DNA from: Rubrivivax benzoatilyticus JA2 = ATCC BAA-35
GTDB lineage: Bacteria; Pseudomonadota; Gammaproteobacteria; Burkholderiales; Burkholderiaceae_C
Assembly: GCF_000190375.1 (NCBI RefSeq)
Contig: NZ_AEWG01000160.1
Span: 36,815-100,814 of the forward strand
Length of the DNA stretch: 64,000 bases
Direction of reading: 5' to 3'
The notes below the pieces were generated by a model that saw nothing but the letters and a program-made list of their open reading frames with translations, was not told where the DNA came from and ran no database searches. Numbering within the stretch: position 1 is the first letter of the stretch; each line of letters starts with the position of its first letter. A program made the position numbers and the translations under genes. Positions 32,604-40,345 of this stretch are shown piece after piece.

Positions 32604-32768
32604 ATGAACGAGGGCCAGCACGACGACCCCCGCCCCGCCGACGAGCCCTGGGACCCTGAAGACGCCGCCTGGGCGCTGGGCTGCGAAGCCGCCCTGCCCT
32701 TCCTGACCGACGCCGGCGCGCCGCAGGACGACGGCCGCGGCGCGCAACGGCTGCCGCACCGGGACTGA
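32604..32768 (+). CDS. small acidic hypothetical protein
   Basis: A 54-residue reading frame with a clear ribosome binding site (GAGGAGC seven bases before the ATG) and a strong terminator downstream at 32951-32985. The peptide is acidic and Asp/Pro-rich (DDPRPADEPWDPEDAAWALG) with a short hydrophobic middle. I do not recognise it. It may be the surviving gene of the decayed region upstream. Confidence 0.5.
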   Translation: MNEGQHDDPRPADEPWDPEDAAWALGCEAALPFLTDAGAPQDDGRGAQRLPHRD

Positions 32769-32950
32769 AACCCCGCACCCGGCGCGACGAAGCGGCGGCA
32801 GACGGCTCCCATCGCGCTTGCAGTCGCAGCCGGCAGCGTTCAGCGGGGCCACCTGTGGCCTGGCGGCCGGCCCCGCCACCGGCCCCGGGGCACGTGCCGG
32901 CAAGCGGAACACAACGCGCGTCATGCGCCGGGCGACCCGGTCGCCCGACT

Positions 32951-32985
32951 GCCCCCGCCCGGCCTCCGGTGCGGGGGCCTTTTTT
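32951..32985 (+). terminator. strong intrinsic terminator
   Basis: Eight-bp stem GCCCCCGC (32951-32958, complement 32971-32978) enclosing an inner CCGG/CCGG, then T6 (32980-32985). It lies 180 bases after the small acidic gene. Confidence 0.85.
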
Positions 32986-32996
32986 CGCGGGGCCGT

Positions 32997-33332
32997 TCAG
33001 AAGCGCTTGCGCCAGGCGATCGCCAGGCCGTCGCGGCGCGGCCGCAGCGTCAACGAGGCGTCACCCGACAGCTGCACCCGCAGCGCGCCACGCGGCAGCA
33101 CGACCGGCCCCTCGCCGTCCTCGAACGCGAGCACCGGGCGCGCGGCCAGCGCGGCCTGTGGCGATGCGAATGCCGGCTCGGGCACGATCATCAGACGCGG
33201 CCCGGCAGCGGGCGGATGGCGCGACGTGCGCAGGTCCGGCACCGCGCTGCGCGGCTCGGCGGCCAGCGTGGCGCCCGCCAGCGGCAGCAGCAGCAGCAGC
33301 AGCACGATGGCCAGGCGGCCGGCGGCGTTCAT
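32997..33332 (-). CDS. hypothetical secreted protein
   Basis: A 111-residue protein with a typical signal peptide ([17 protein letters not shown], cleavage near AAEPR around residue 25). The mature part is Pro/Arg-rich and ends in beta-like segments ([25 protein letters not shown]). No family recognised. Its start overlaps the stop of the upstream DUF1328 gene by four bases, so the two are made together; it could be a periplasmic partner of that small membrane protein. Confidence 0.65.
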   Translation of the reverse strand: MNAAGRLAIVLLLLLLPLAGATLAAEPRSAVPDLRTSRHPPAAGPRLMIVPEPAFASPQAALAARPVLAFEDGEGPVVLPRGALRVQLSGDASLTLRPRRDGLAIAWRKRF

Positions 33333-33514
33333 CGCGACACCTTGCGTGCCCGGCGCCGGCGCAGCAGGTCAAGCGCGAAGCTGCCCAGCGCCAGCACCAG
33401 GAAGAGCACGAACAGCAGCTGCGCCACCTGCGCGGCGCCGACGGCCACACCGGTGAAGCCCAGCGCGCCCGCGACCAGCGCGATGACGAAGAAGACGACG
33501 GCCAGTTGCAGCAT
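33329..33514 (-). CDS. DUF1328 family small membrane protein
   Basis: A 61-residue protein with two hydrophobic helices separated by a short AAQVAQ-type turn. The pattern [20 protein letters not shown]...[17 protein letters not shown] is the DUF1328 (YtjA-like) signature. Basic residues end the chain ([10 protein letters not shown]). Such proteins are common in proteobacteria and often appear in general-stress gene sets. A second copy lies 320 bases away on the opposite strand. Confidence 0.85.
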   Translation of the reverse strand: MLQLAVVFFVIALVAGALGFTGVAVGAAQVAQLLFVLFLVLALGSFALDLLRRRRARKVSR

Positions 33515-33635
33515 GAGCCACCTCGCGTCCGGCTGGGGCCAGGGTGTCCGGCCCCGGGTCGACAGCGTAGGCAGCGCCGGCGGCAGCCCGGGTGGGAAGC
33601 GGCCACACGCCGCTGTCGGTGGCCTGCGAGCGGCC

Positions 33636-33717
33636 CTGTAGGAGGCGGCCGATCACGCGGCCGAGGGGCGGGGCCGGCGGGTCGAGCGCCGGCGGCGAGG
33701 TAGTCCGCCTCCTACCG
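33636..33717. repeat. REP/REPIN-like inverted palindromic element
   Basis: An 11-base arm GTAGGAGGCGG (33638-33648) is repeated exactly in inverse orientation at 33705-33715. Between them lie smaller palindromes (CGGCCG...CGGCCG and GCCGGC...GCCGGC). The arrangement and the GTAGGAGxCGG head resemble REP sequences of pseudomonads and xanthomonads arranged as a REPIN. It sits in the 320-base gap between the two divergent DUF1328 genes, and I see nothing else in that gap. Confidence 0.6.
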
Positions 33718-33835
33718 GCGGCCGCTTCGCGCGCCGACACGGCCGCGGGGCCGAGGCCGCTGCCGCGCCGGCGGCGGCGCTCCAAGAATGGTTTCACCGC
33801 GGCAGCCTGCCGCATGACGCACAGAGGAGACCCCG

Positions 33836-34000
33836 ATGCTTCACTACGCGCTCGCCTTCCTGGTCGTGGCCCTGATCGCCGCGGTCCTCGGCTTCGGCGG
33901 CATCGCGGCCGGCGCCGCCGGCATCGCCAAGATCCTGTTCTTCGTCTTCCTGGTGCTGGCGATCGGCGGTTTCGTCGCCAGCCTGATGCGCAAACCCTGA
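33836..34000 (+). CDS. DUF1328 family small membrane protein (second copy)
   Basis: A 54-residue protein with the DUF1328 pattern: [20 protein letters not shown], then [20 protein letters not shown] and a short basic end (MRKP). A good ribosome binding site (AGAGGAGA) precedes the ATG. It starts a run of four small plus-strand genes with YqjD-like, unknown and BON-domain products. Confidence 0.85.
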   Translation: MLHYALAFLVVALIAAVLGFGGIAAGAAGIAKILFFVFLVLAIGGFVASLMRKP

Positions 34001-34011
34001 AGGAGACCCCG

Positions 34012-34395
34012 ATGAACCGACACGAGCACTCCAACCGCACCGACGAACTCGCTTCGCGCGCGCAATCGGCCTGGGACGAAGGCCGCCGCTTCGCCAGCGA
34101 GGCGCACGAAGCCCTGGACGACGGGGCACGCGCGGCACGCCAGGAGGCCGCCGAGGCCTTCGGCCGCGCCCGCAGCCAGGTCGGCGACGCCGCCCGGCGC
34201 GGCTGGGACAGCGCCCGCGAACTCGGCGCCAGCGTGCGCCACCGCGTCGACCTGGCCGGCGAGCGCACGACGGCGAAGATCCAGGAGCAGCCGGTGAAGG
34301 CGGTGCTGGTCGCCGCGACCGCCGGCGCCCTCGTCGCGCTGCTGCTCGGCGCGCTGGCCTCCCAGCGCCGCGACGGCTCGCGCCACCTGCGCTGA
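34012..34395 (+). CDS. DUF883/YqjD-ElaB-like membrane-anchored protein
   Basis: A 127-residue protein with a long amphipathic charged N-terminal region (about residues 1-90, Ala/Arg/Glu-rich, EAHEALDDGARAARQEAAEA) and a C-terminal membrane segment at about 94-115 (PVKAVLVAATAGALVALLLG) followed by a short basic end (SQRRDGSRHLR). This layout is that of the YqjD/ElaB ribosome-associated, stress-induced tail-anchored proteins. It lies 11 bases after the DUF1328 gene. Confidence 0.75.
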   Translation: MNRHEHSNRTDELASRAQSAWDEGRRFASEAHEALDDGARAARQEAAEAFGRARSQVGDAARRGWDSARELGASVRHRVDLAGERTTAKIQEQPVKAVLVAATAGALVALLLGALASQRRDGSRHLR

Positions 34396-34403
34396 GGCCG
34401 CCG

Positions 34404-34571
34404 ATGCAAGACGACCGAGACGCCTGGCTGGACGACGTGCGCCGCTGGTACTACGGCGGCTCGCCGCCGGCCGGCGACCTCCTGCCCGCACCGGCCACGC
34501 GCGACGCCCCGGCGGCGCGCCGCAGCCCGCCCGCATCCGATTGCGCCCACCAACGAAAGGAAGCCCGATGA
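34404..34571 (+). CDS. small hypothetical protein
   Basis: A 55-residue reading frame between the YqjD-like and BON genes. It begins eight bases after the former and its TGA overlaps the BON gene's ATG (ATGA), with AAAGGAAG inside it serving as the downstream ribosome binding site. The N-terminus is acidic and aromatic (MQDDRDAWLDDVRRWYYGG); the rest is Pro/Ala/Arg-rich. No family recognised. The tight coupling on both sides is the main argument that it is translated. Confidence 0.5.
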   Translation: MQDDRDAWLDDVRRWYYGGSPPAGDLLPAPATRDAPAARRSPPASDCAHQRKEAR

Positions 34572-35008
34572 ACACCCCCCGACGCCCGCTCGCCGCCACC
34601 GTGATCGCCGCCGCCGTCGCAGCCCTGGCCCTGACGGCTTGCGGCCGCCAGGACGAGCAGACCGCCGGCGAGAAGCTGGACTCGGCCACCGCCGCCGCCG
34701 GCAACGCCGCCGAACGCGCCGGCAACGCCATCGAGAACGCGGCCGAACGCACCGGCGAGGCGATCGGCAACGCCTCCGAGCGTGCCGGCGCGGCGATCGA
34801 CGACGCGACGGTCACCGCGCGTGTCAACGCCGAGCTGGCCAAGGACCCCGACCTCAGCGCGCTGCGCATCGACGTCGACACCGAGTCCGGCCGCGTCGTG
34901 CTCAAGGGCAGCGCACCCGACGTGGCGGCACGCGAACGGGCGACGCAGATCGCCGCGCGGGTCGACGGCGTCAAGGGCGTCGACAACCGTCTGGAAGTGA
35001 AGAGCTGA
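34568..35008 (+). CDS. BON domain lipoprotein
   Basis: A 146-residue protein with a lipoprotein signal (ATVIAAAVAALALTACG, lipobox LTAC). A helical region of imperfect 11-residue repeats follows (AGNAAERAGNAIENAAERTGEAIGNASERAG), like LEA-type repeats, then one BON domain from about residue 78 (VTARVNAELAKDPDLSALRIDVDTESGRVVLKGSAPDVAARERA). BON domains bind phospholipid or peptidoglycan-related ligands in the periplasm. It is the last gene of the small stress-type run. Confidence 0.88.
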   Translation: MNTPRRPLAATVIAAAVAALALTACGRQDEQTAGEKLDSATAAAGNAAERAGNAIENAAERTGEAIGNASERAGAAIDDATVTARVNAELAKDPDLSALRIDVDTESGRVVLKGSAPDVAARERATQIAARVDGVKGVDNRLEVKS

Positions 35009-35057
35009 GGCCGCAGGCGGCGGCCCGCCGCCGCCCCGATCCGGCGGACTCCGCGGA

Positions 35058-36434
35058 TCAGGCGGTGGCGGTCTCGGCGGCCAGCGGCAGCCAGGCCTCG
35101 ATCAGCGTGCCTTCGCCGGGCCGCGAGTGCACGCGCATCGCCCCGCCCTGCGACTCGACGCGATAGCGCATGCCCATCAGGCCGTGCGCCGTGCCGCTGA
35201 CGGTCTCGGGGTCGAAGCCGCGGCCGTCGTCGCGCACGGCGATGCGTGCGCGATCGCCGTCGCGCGCCAGCGCCAGCGTCAGCGTCACGCGGCGCGCGGC
35301 GGCGTACTTCGCGATGTTGGTCAGCGACTCCTGGACGAGGCGGAAGGTGGTGATCTGCGCGCTGTCGGCCAGCGGCACGTCCTCCAGCTCGACCTGCACC
35401 GGCAGCTCCGAGCGCTGCGAGAACTCGCGCGCCTGGATCTCCAGCGCCGCGACCAGGCCCAGGTTGCTCAGCGACGAAGGCCGCAGGTCCTCGATGATGC
35501 GGCGCTTCAGGCCGATGCCGTCGTTGATCGTGTCGTTGAGGTGCTTGAGCCGCGCCTCGGCCTCGGGCGACATCGTGCCGAGGCTGCGCTTGAGGCGCGC
35601 GGCGTCGAGCTTGGCCGCCGTCAGCAGCGCGCCGAGTTCGTCGTGCAGCTCGCGCGCCAGGCGGCTGCGTTCGTCCTCGCGTGCGGTCTGCAGGTAGTTC
35701 GCGAGGTCGGTGAGGTCGCGGGTGCGGCGCGCGACCTCGGTCTCGAGATGGTCCTTCTCGGCCTGCAGCGCCAGCGCATGGCGGCGCTGGACCTCGTCGA
35801 AGCTGGCCGTCTGGCGCAGGAACAGCATCAGCGCCAGCAGGCTCAGCGCGGTCATCGCGTTGACGCCGATGCGCTGCAGGCGCAGCGTCTCGTAGACGTC
35901 GGCCCGGTCGGCCCGGATCAGCTGCGACTCGTGGTCGAGCAGCTGCTGCCCGAGCGTGCGGATGCGCTCCATCTTGTCCAGGCCGATGTTGGACATCAGC
36001 AGCTCGTGCCAGGCCTCGTGGCGGCCTTCGTCGTACAGCCGCACCGCGGTGGCCAGGTCCGACAGGCGCTGGTCGACGGTGGTGACGATGCCCTGCATCA
36101 GCGCGGTGGCCTCCGGGTCGCCGGCGAAGTAGGTGCGCAGCCGCTCGACACTGGCCGGCACCGAGGCCGCGGCCTTCTCGTACGGGTCCAGGTACTCCTT
36201 GCGCCCGGTGAGCAGGTAGCCGCGCTCGCCGGTCTCGGCATCGACGAGCGCGCCGCGCAGCATCTGCAGCTCGACGCGGGCGCTGCCGCGTGTGCCCAGC
36301 TGGTCCAGCGAGGCCACCGAGTCGCGGTAGGCGAGTTCGTTGATGAAGAGGATGACCAGCGCCGCCACCGCCGCCAGCGGCAGCGCCAGCGCGCTGCGGC
36401 GCAAGCGCGAGACCAGACCGAAACGCATCGCCAC
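35058..36434 (-). CDS. CHASE3 sensor histidine kinase, NarX/DegS-type
   Basis: A 458-residue membrane kinase. Helix 1 is near residues 14-31, followed by a CHASE3 periplasmic domain (about 35-180, with the family's LVDAETGERGYLLTG and the YEKA block), and helix 2 near 193-207. A coiled-coil linker leads to a HisKA_3 domain with the phospho-acceptor His264 in LARELHDELGALLTAAKLD. The HATPase ends with DDGRGFDPE and HGLMGMRYRVESQGG. HisKA_3 kinases usually pair with LuxR-type regulators, but the neighbouring regulator is a receiver only. The start at 36434 gives a proper basic N-terminus before helix 1. Confidence 0.9.
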   Translation of the reverse strand: MAMRFGLVSRLRRSALALPLAAVAALVILFINELAYRDSVASLDQLGTRGSARVELQMLRGALVDAETGERGYLLTGRKEYLDPYEKAAASVPASVERLRTYFAGDPEATALMQGIVTTVDQRLSDLATAVRLYDEGRHEAWHELLMSNIGLDKMERIRTLGQQLLDHESQLIRADRADVYETLRLQRIGVNAMTALSLLALMLFLRQTASFDEVQRRHALALQAEKDHLETEVARRTRDLTDLANYLQTAREDERSRLARELHDELGALLTAAKLDAARLKRSLGTMSPEAEARLKHLNDTINDGIGLKRRIIEDLRPSSLSNLGLVAALEIQAREFSQRSELPVQVELEDVPLADSAQITTFRLVQESLTNIAKYAAARRVTLTLALARDGDRARIAVRDDGRGFDPETVSGTAHGLMGMRYRVESQGGAMRVHSRPGEGTLIEAWLPLAAETATA

Positions 36435-36515
36435 ATCCTCCCGCGCCGCCCTGGCGCCCGTTCGTGTTGTACGCGCCGCGGCGCCGTCCGGGTGGCGGAC
36501 GGTGCCGGCGCCAGC

Positions 36516-36923
36516 TCAGTTCAGCGCGCCGGGCACCGTCGCGCCGCCGCCTTCGGACAGGCGCAGGCAGTAGCTGATCAGTTCGTCGAGCTCGTTGGAC
36601 TTGTCGAACACGCGGTGCGCGCCGAGCGCCTGGCACTTCTCGCGCATGTCGGGCGTGGCGTAGTTGGTCAGCACGACGCGGCGGCCGCGAACGCCGGACT
36701 GCGCCGCCTGGCGCAGCACGCCCAGGCCCGAGCCCGACTTCAGGAAGATGTCGATGATCAGCAGGTCGCAGTCCTCGGGGCGGGTGCGCAGCCACTGCAG
36801 CGCGCTCGACTCGTCGGCGGCGGTGCCGACGACCTTCACCGGCGCGAGCTCCTCGAGCGTGGCGACGAGGCTCTCGAGGATGATGGGGCTGTCTTCGACG
36901 ATGAAGGCGTTGACTTCGGGCAT
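36516..36923 (-). CDS. stand-alone response regulator (receiver domain only)
   Basis: A 135-residue CheY-like protein made of one receiver domain. The acidic pair is Glu10-Asp11 (IVEDSPI), the phospho-acceptor is Asp58 (LLIIDIFLKSGSG), Thr86 follows (VVLTNY), and Lys108 closes the site (VFDKSNE). No DNA-binding or enzymatic domain follows. I used the ATG at 36923, where the receiver starts; the frame is open to 37022 with unrelated residues. It lies 81 bases upstream of the CHASE3 kinase on the same strand and is its likely partner. Confidence 0.87.
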   Translation of the reverse strand: MPEVNAFIVEDSPIILESLVATLEELAPVKVVGTAADESSALQWLRTRPEDCDLLIIDIFLKSGSGLGVLRQAAQSGVRGRRVVLTNYATPDMREKCQALGAHRVFDKSNELDELISYCLRLSEGGGATVPGALN

Positions 36924-37209
36924 GGGGGGCCGGCAGCTCGCGGCTGCCGCAGGGTCGGGAACGGGGCTCCGGGGCACTCGGACTGCAGTGTGGCGGATGA
37001 CGGCCGAGGCGGCCATCACCACCCGCCGCCATCGGATGTCGGAAACGTCCTACGTCAGCGCGGCCACGGCGCAGGCGACGGCGGCAAGGCGGCGGGTTCG
37101 GCTCACGGCGGGCTCCGGGGCTTCCGCTCGTCCTACACGCCGCCGCGCCGGACTCCGATACGGCGGCCGCGGCCGCGGCGCGACAGTGCAGGCGCCCATT
37201 GGAGCCGCC
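36924..37209. other. 286-base intergenic region
   Basis: Divergent gap between the receiver gene and a small plus-strand gene. It is GC-rich with many GCC/CGG runs. I see no convincing promoter pair, hairpin terminator or RNA gene in it. The sequence just before 37210 (TTGGAGCCGCC) holds the ribosome binding site of the next gene. Confidence 0.3.
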
Positions 37210-37431
37210 ATGAACCTGCACCTGATCCGTCTGCACGCGACGACGCCGTGGCTGCTGTTTGGCGCGGCCCTCGTGCCGGCCCTGCTCGCCGCCTGCGTGC
37301 ACCTGCTGATCTCGGCCGTCGAGCGCGAAGCGGCGCCGCGGTCGGGCGCCGACCGGCAGGGACCACCCGCCGCGCAGGCGCCTGCGGCGTCGATCCCGGA
37401 CTCGCACCTCGCCTTCATCGTCGTGCCCTGA
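37210..37431 (+). CDS. small hypothetical membrane protein
   Basis: A 73-residue protein with one membrane helix around residues 13-34 (PWLLFGAALVPALLAACVHLLI) and a Pro/Ala-rich tail. GGAG eight bases before the ATG supports translation. No family recognised. It lies alone between the two-component genes and the por operon. Whether it belongs to either is unclear, since the FNR-like site of the por operon lies just after its stop. Confidence 0.5.
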   Translation: MNLHLIRLHATTPWLLFGAALVPALLAACVHLLISAVEREAAPRSGADRQGPPAAQAPAASIPDSHLAFIVVP

Positions 37432-37454
37432 TCCGGGGCGCGGCCCCGGGCCGC

Positions 37455-37468
37455 TTGACGTCGCTCAA
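37455..37468 (+). promoter_or_regulatory. FNR/CRP-type site upstream of the por operon
   Basis: TTGAC-GTCG-CTCAA matches the FNR consensus TTGAT-N4-ATCAA at eight of ten positions. It also forms part of a larger CTTGAC...GTCAAG inverted repeat. Its centre is 64 bases before the first por codon. An AAGAAT at 37490-37495 would put a start site about 41 bases downstream of the centre, the spacing of an activated FNR promoter. Confidence 0.55.
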
Positions 37469-37525
37469 AGTCAAGCCCCGAGACCGGCGAAGAATGGCCC
37501 GCGGATCCATCCGCGGAGGAGCGAC

Positions 37526-38107
37526 ATGCTGCAGATCCGACTGCACGGGCGCGGCGGCCAGGGCACGGTGACGGCAGCGGAGATGCTGTCGCTCGCGGCC
37601 TTCGAGCAAGGCCGCCATGCCCAGGCCTTCCCCAGCTTCGGCTCCGAACGCACCGGTGCGCCGGTCGTCGCGTTCTGCCGCATCGGCGAGCGCGAGATCC
37701 GCTCGCGCGAGCCGGTGATGGCGCCCGACGTGCTCGTCGTGCAGGACCCGACGCTGCTGCACCAGGTCGACGTCTTCCAGGGGCTCAAGCCCGACGGCTG
37801 GGTGCTGATCAACTCCGGCCGCGACCTCGCCGCGCTGGGCCTGGCCGAACTGGCAGCACGGCTGCCGCCGGGCCACGCGGCCACCGTGCCGGCGAGCGAG
37901 ATCGCGCTCGCCCGCCTGGGCCGGCCGCTGCCCAATGCCGCGCTGCTTGGCGGGCTGGCGGCGCTGGCCGGCATCGTGACGCTGGAGGCGGTGGCCCAGG
38001 CCGTCCGCCACACCTTCGCCGGCCGCGTCGCCGACGCCAACATCCTCGCCGCCGCCGAGGCCCATGCCTGGGTGCTGGAGCATGCCGAAGGAGCGGTGTC
38101 ATGCTGA
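37526..38107 (+). CDS. 2-oxoacid:acceptor oxidoreductase, gamma subunit
   Basis: A 193-residue gamma subunit (PorG/KorC type) of a pyruvate/2-oxoacid:ferredoxin oxidoreductase. The family block IRLHGRGGQGTVTAAEMLSLAA is at the N-terminus, followed by AQAFPSFGSERTGAPVVAF, the EPVMAPDVLVVQDPTL strand and the C-terminal PNAALLGGLAALAGIVTLEAV. This subunit helps bind CoA. It is the first gene of a four-gene operon and overlaps the alpha subunit gene by seven bases. Confidence 0.92.
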   Translation: MLQIRLHGRGGQGTVTAAEMLSLAAFEQGRHAQAFPSFGSERTGAPVVAFCRIGEREIRSREPVMAPDVLVVQDPTLLHQVDVFQGLKPDGWVLINSGRDLAALGLAELAARLPPGHAATVPASEIALARLGRPLPNAALLGGLAALAGIVTLEAVAQAVRHTFAGRVADANILAAAEAHAWVLEHAEGAVSC

Positions 38108-39354
38108 AGCAGATCGAAGGCTCGCGCGCCGTCGCGCAGGCGGTGGCGCTGGCCCGCCCCGAGGTCATCTGCGCCTACCCGATCTCGCCGCAGACGCACA
38201 TCGTCGAGGGGCTGGGCGAGCTGGTGAAGTCCGGGGCGCTGGCACCGTGCGAGTTCGTCAACGTCGAGAGCGAGTTCGCGGCGATGAGCGTGGCCATCGG
38301 CGCCAGCGCCGCCGGCGCGCGCAGCTACACCGCCACCGCCAGCCAGGGCCTGCTGTTCATGGCCGAGGCGGTCTACAACGCCTCCGGGTTGGGGCTGCCG
38401 ATCGTCATGACGGTGGCCAACCGCGCGATCGGCGCGCCGATCAACATCTGGAACGACCACAGCGACTCGATGAGCCAGCGCGACTGCGGCTGGATCCAGC
38501 TCTTCGCCGAGACCAACCAGGAGGCCGCCGACCTGCACCTGCAGGCCTTCAAGCTCGGCGAGGAGCTGTCGATGCCGGTGATGGTCTGCATGGACGGCTT
38601 CATCCTGACCCACGCCGTCGAGCGTGTGGACCTGCCGGAGCAGGCCGAGGTCGACGCCTTCCTGCCGCCCTACGAGCCGCGCCAGCTGCTGGACCCGGCC
38701 GAGCCGGTGTCGATCGGCGCGATGGTCGGCCCCGAGGCCTTCATGGAGGTGCGCTACATCGCCCACGCCAAGCAGACGATGGCCCTCGACCGCATCCCGC
38801 AGATCGCCGCCGAGTTCCAGGCGCGTTTCGGCCGCGACTCCGGCGGCCTGGTGCGCGGCTACCGGCTCGATGGCGCGAAGACCGTCGTCGTCGCGCTCGG
38901 CTCGGTGCTGGGCACGCTGAAGGACGCGGTCGACGTGCTGCGCGCCGACGGCGTGGCGGTCGGCGTGCTCGGCATCACGTCGTTCCGACCGTTCCCGCTG
39001 GCTGCGGTGCGCGCGGCGCTGGAAGGCGCCGAACGTGTCGTCGTGCTGGAGAAGAGCTTCTCGGTCGGGCTGGGCGGCGTCGTCTCGACCGACGTGCGGC
39101 TGGCGCTGTCGGGCCTGGCGCTGCACGGCCACACCGTCGTCGCCGGGCTCGGCGGGCGGCCGATCACGCAGGCCTCGCTGGAGCGCACGCTGCGCGACGC
39201 GGTCGCCGGCAAGCTGGGGCCCCTGACCTTCATGGACCTGGACTGGCGCATCGTCGAGCGCCAGCTGGCACGCGAGGCCGCGGTGCGCCGCAGCGGCCCG
39301 ATCGCCGAGAACCTGCTGCGCGACCTGGGCGCCGCCGCGCCGCGCGGGAGCTGA
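38101..39354 (+). CDS. 2-oxoacid:acceptor oxidoreductase, alpha subunit
   Basis: A 417-residue alpha subunit. The N-terminal pyrimidine-binding domain carries the YPISPQTHIVEGLGEL motif (family: YPITPQT), the NVESEFAAMSVAIGASAAGARSYTATASQGL block and ANRAIGAPINIWNDHSDSM. The C-terminal transketolase-like domain (from about 255) includes VVVALGSVLGTLKDAVDVLR and FRPFPLAAVRAAL. The sequence fits PorA of pyruvate:ferredoxin oxidoreductases, but the substrate (pyruvate, 2-oxoglutarate or a branched 2-oxoacid) cannot be fixed by eye. Confidence 0.92.
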   Translation: MLKQIEGSRAVAQAVALARPEVICAYPISPQTHIVEGLGELVKSGALAPCEFVNVESEFAAMSVAIGASAAGARSYTATASQGLLFMAEAVYNASGLGLPIVMTVANRAIGAPINIWNDHSDSMSQRDCGWIQLFAETNQEAADLHLQAFKLGEELSMPVMVCMDGFILTHAVERVDLPEQAEVDAFLPPYEPRQLLDPAEPVSIGAMVGPEAFMEVRYIAHAKQTMALDRIPQIAAEFQARFGRDSGGLVRGYRLDGAKTVVVALGSVLGTLKDAVDVLRADGVAVGVLGITSFRPFPLAAVRAALEGAERVVVLEKSFSVGLGGVVSTDVRLALSGLALHGHTVVAGLGGRPITQASLERTLRDAVAGKLGPLTFMDLDWRIVERQLAREAAVRRSGPIAENLLRDLGAAAPRGS

Positions 39355-39356
39355 GC

Positions 39357-40343
39357 ATGGACGAGCCCGTCAAGTTCTACCAGACCGGCACCTTCACCGT
39401 CGGCAACCGCCTGCTGCCGAAGGAGCAGCGCACCGTGCAGGCCTCGCGCCAGCGCGGCAACGCGCTGAACTCGGGCCACCGCGCCTGCCAGGGCTGCGGC
39501 GAGGCGCTCGGCGCACGCTACGTCGTCGACGCCGCGCTGCGCGCCGCCGAGGGCCGGCTGATCGCCGCCAACGCCACCGGCTGCCTGGAGGTGTTCTCGA
39601 CGCCCTACCCCGAGACCTCGTGGCAGCTGCCGTGGATCCACTCGCTGTTCGGCAACGCCGCCGCGGTGGGCACCGGCATCGCCGCGGCGCTGAAGGTCAA
39701 GGGCCGGCGCGACGTGCGTGTCATCGCCCAGGGCGGCGACGGCGGCACCACCGACATCGGCTTCGGCTGCCTGTCGGGCATGTTCGAGCGCAACGACGAC
39801 GTGCTCTACGTCTGCTACGACAACCAGGGCTACATGAACACCGGCGTGCAGCGCAGTTCGGCGACGCCGCCGGGCGCCCGCACCGCGACGACGATGGCCG
39901 TCGGCCCCGAGCCCGGCGCGCCCTTCGGCCAGGGCAAGAACCTGCCGCTGATCGCGATGGCCCATGCCATTCCCTACGTCGCCACCGCGACGGTGGCCGA
40001 CCTGCACGACCTGGAGGCCAAGGTCGAGCGCGCGATGGCGCTGCACGGCGCGCGCTACCTGCACGTGCTGGTGCCCTGCCCGCTGGGCTGGGGCGCGGCC
40101 AGCCACGACACCGTGCGCCTGGCGCGGCTGGCCAAGGAGAGCGGCATCTTCCCGGTGTTCGAGGCCGAACATGGCGAGCTGACGGCGGTCTCGAAGATCC
40201 GCCGCCGCGTGCCGGCGGCCGAGTACCTGCGGCTGCAGAAACGTTTCGCCCACCTGTTCGGCGAGCCCGGCCACCCCGAGATGCTGGCCGCGATCCAGGC
40301 CGGCGCCGACCGCAACGTGCGCCGCTTCGCGCTGGAGGACTGA
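39357..40343 (+). CDS. 2-oxoacid:acceptor oxidoreductase, beta subunit
   Basis: A 328-residue TPP-binding beta subunit. Cys in HRACQGCGEALGARYV (about residues 41-55) supplies ligands for the proximal [4Fe-4S] cluster. NATGCLEVFSTPYPET gives the next conserved Cys, and the TPP/Mg motif reads GGDGGTTDIGFGCLSGMFERN with YDNQGYMNTGVQRS. There is no ferredoxin domain in this chain. The ATG at 39357 is two bases after the alpha stop. Together with the fourth gene it would pass low-potential electrons from 2-oxoacid oxidation onward. Confidence 0.93.
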   Translation: MDEPVKFYQTGTFTVGNRLLPKEQRTVQASRQRGNALNSGHRACQGCGEALGARYVVDAALRAAEGRLIAANATGCLEVFSTPYPETSWQLPWIHSLFGNAAAVGTGIAAALKVKGRRDVRVIAQGGDGGTTDIGFGCLSGMFERNDDVLYVCYDNQGYMNTGVQRSSATPPGARTATTMAVGPEPGAPFGQGKNLPLIAMAHAIPYVATATVADLHDLEAKVERAMALHGARYLHVLVPCPLGWGAASHDTVRLARLAKESGIFPVFEAEHGELTAVSKIRRRVPAAEYLRLQKRFAHLFGEPGHPEMLAAIQAGADRNVRRFALED

Positions 40344-40345
40344 CG

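Noticed and set aside
33844..37407. A minus-strand frame of more than 1000 codons across the stress cluster and kinase genes
   Set aside because: Antisense or out of frame to several small genes with good motifs and ribosome binding sites; the composition is a GC shadow.
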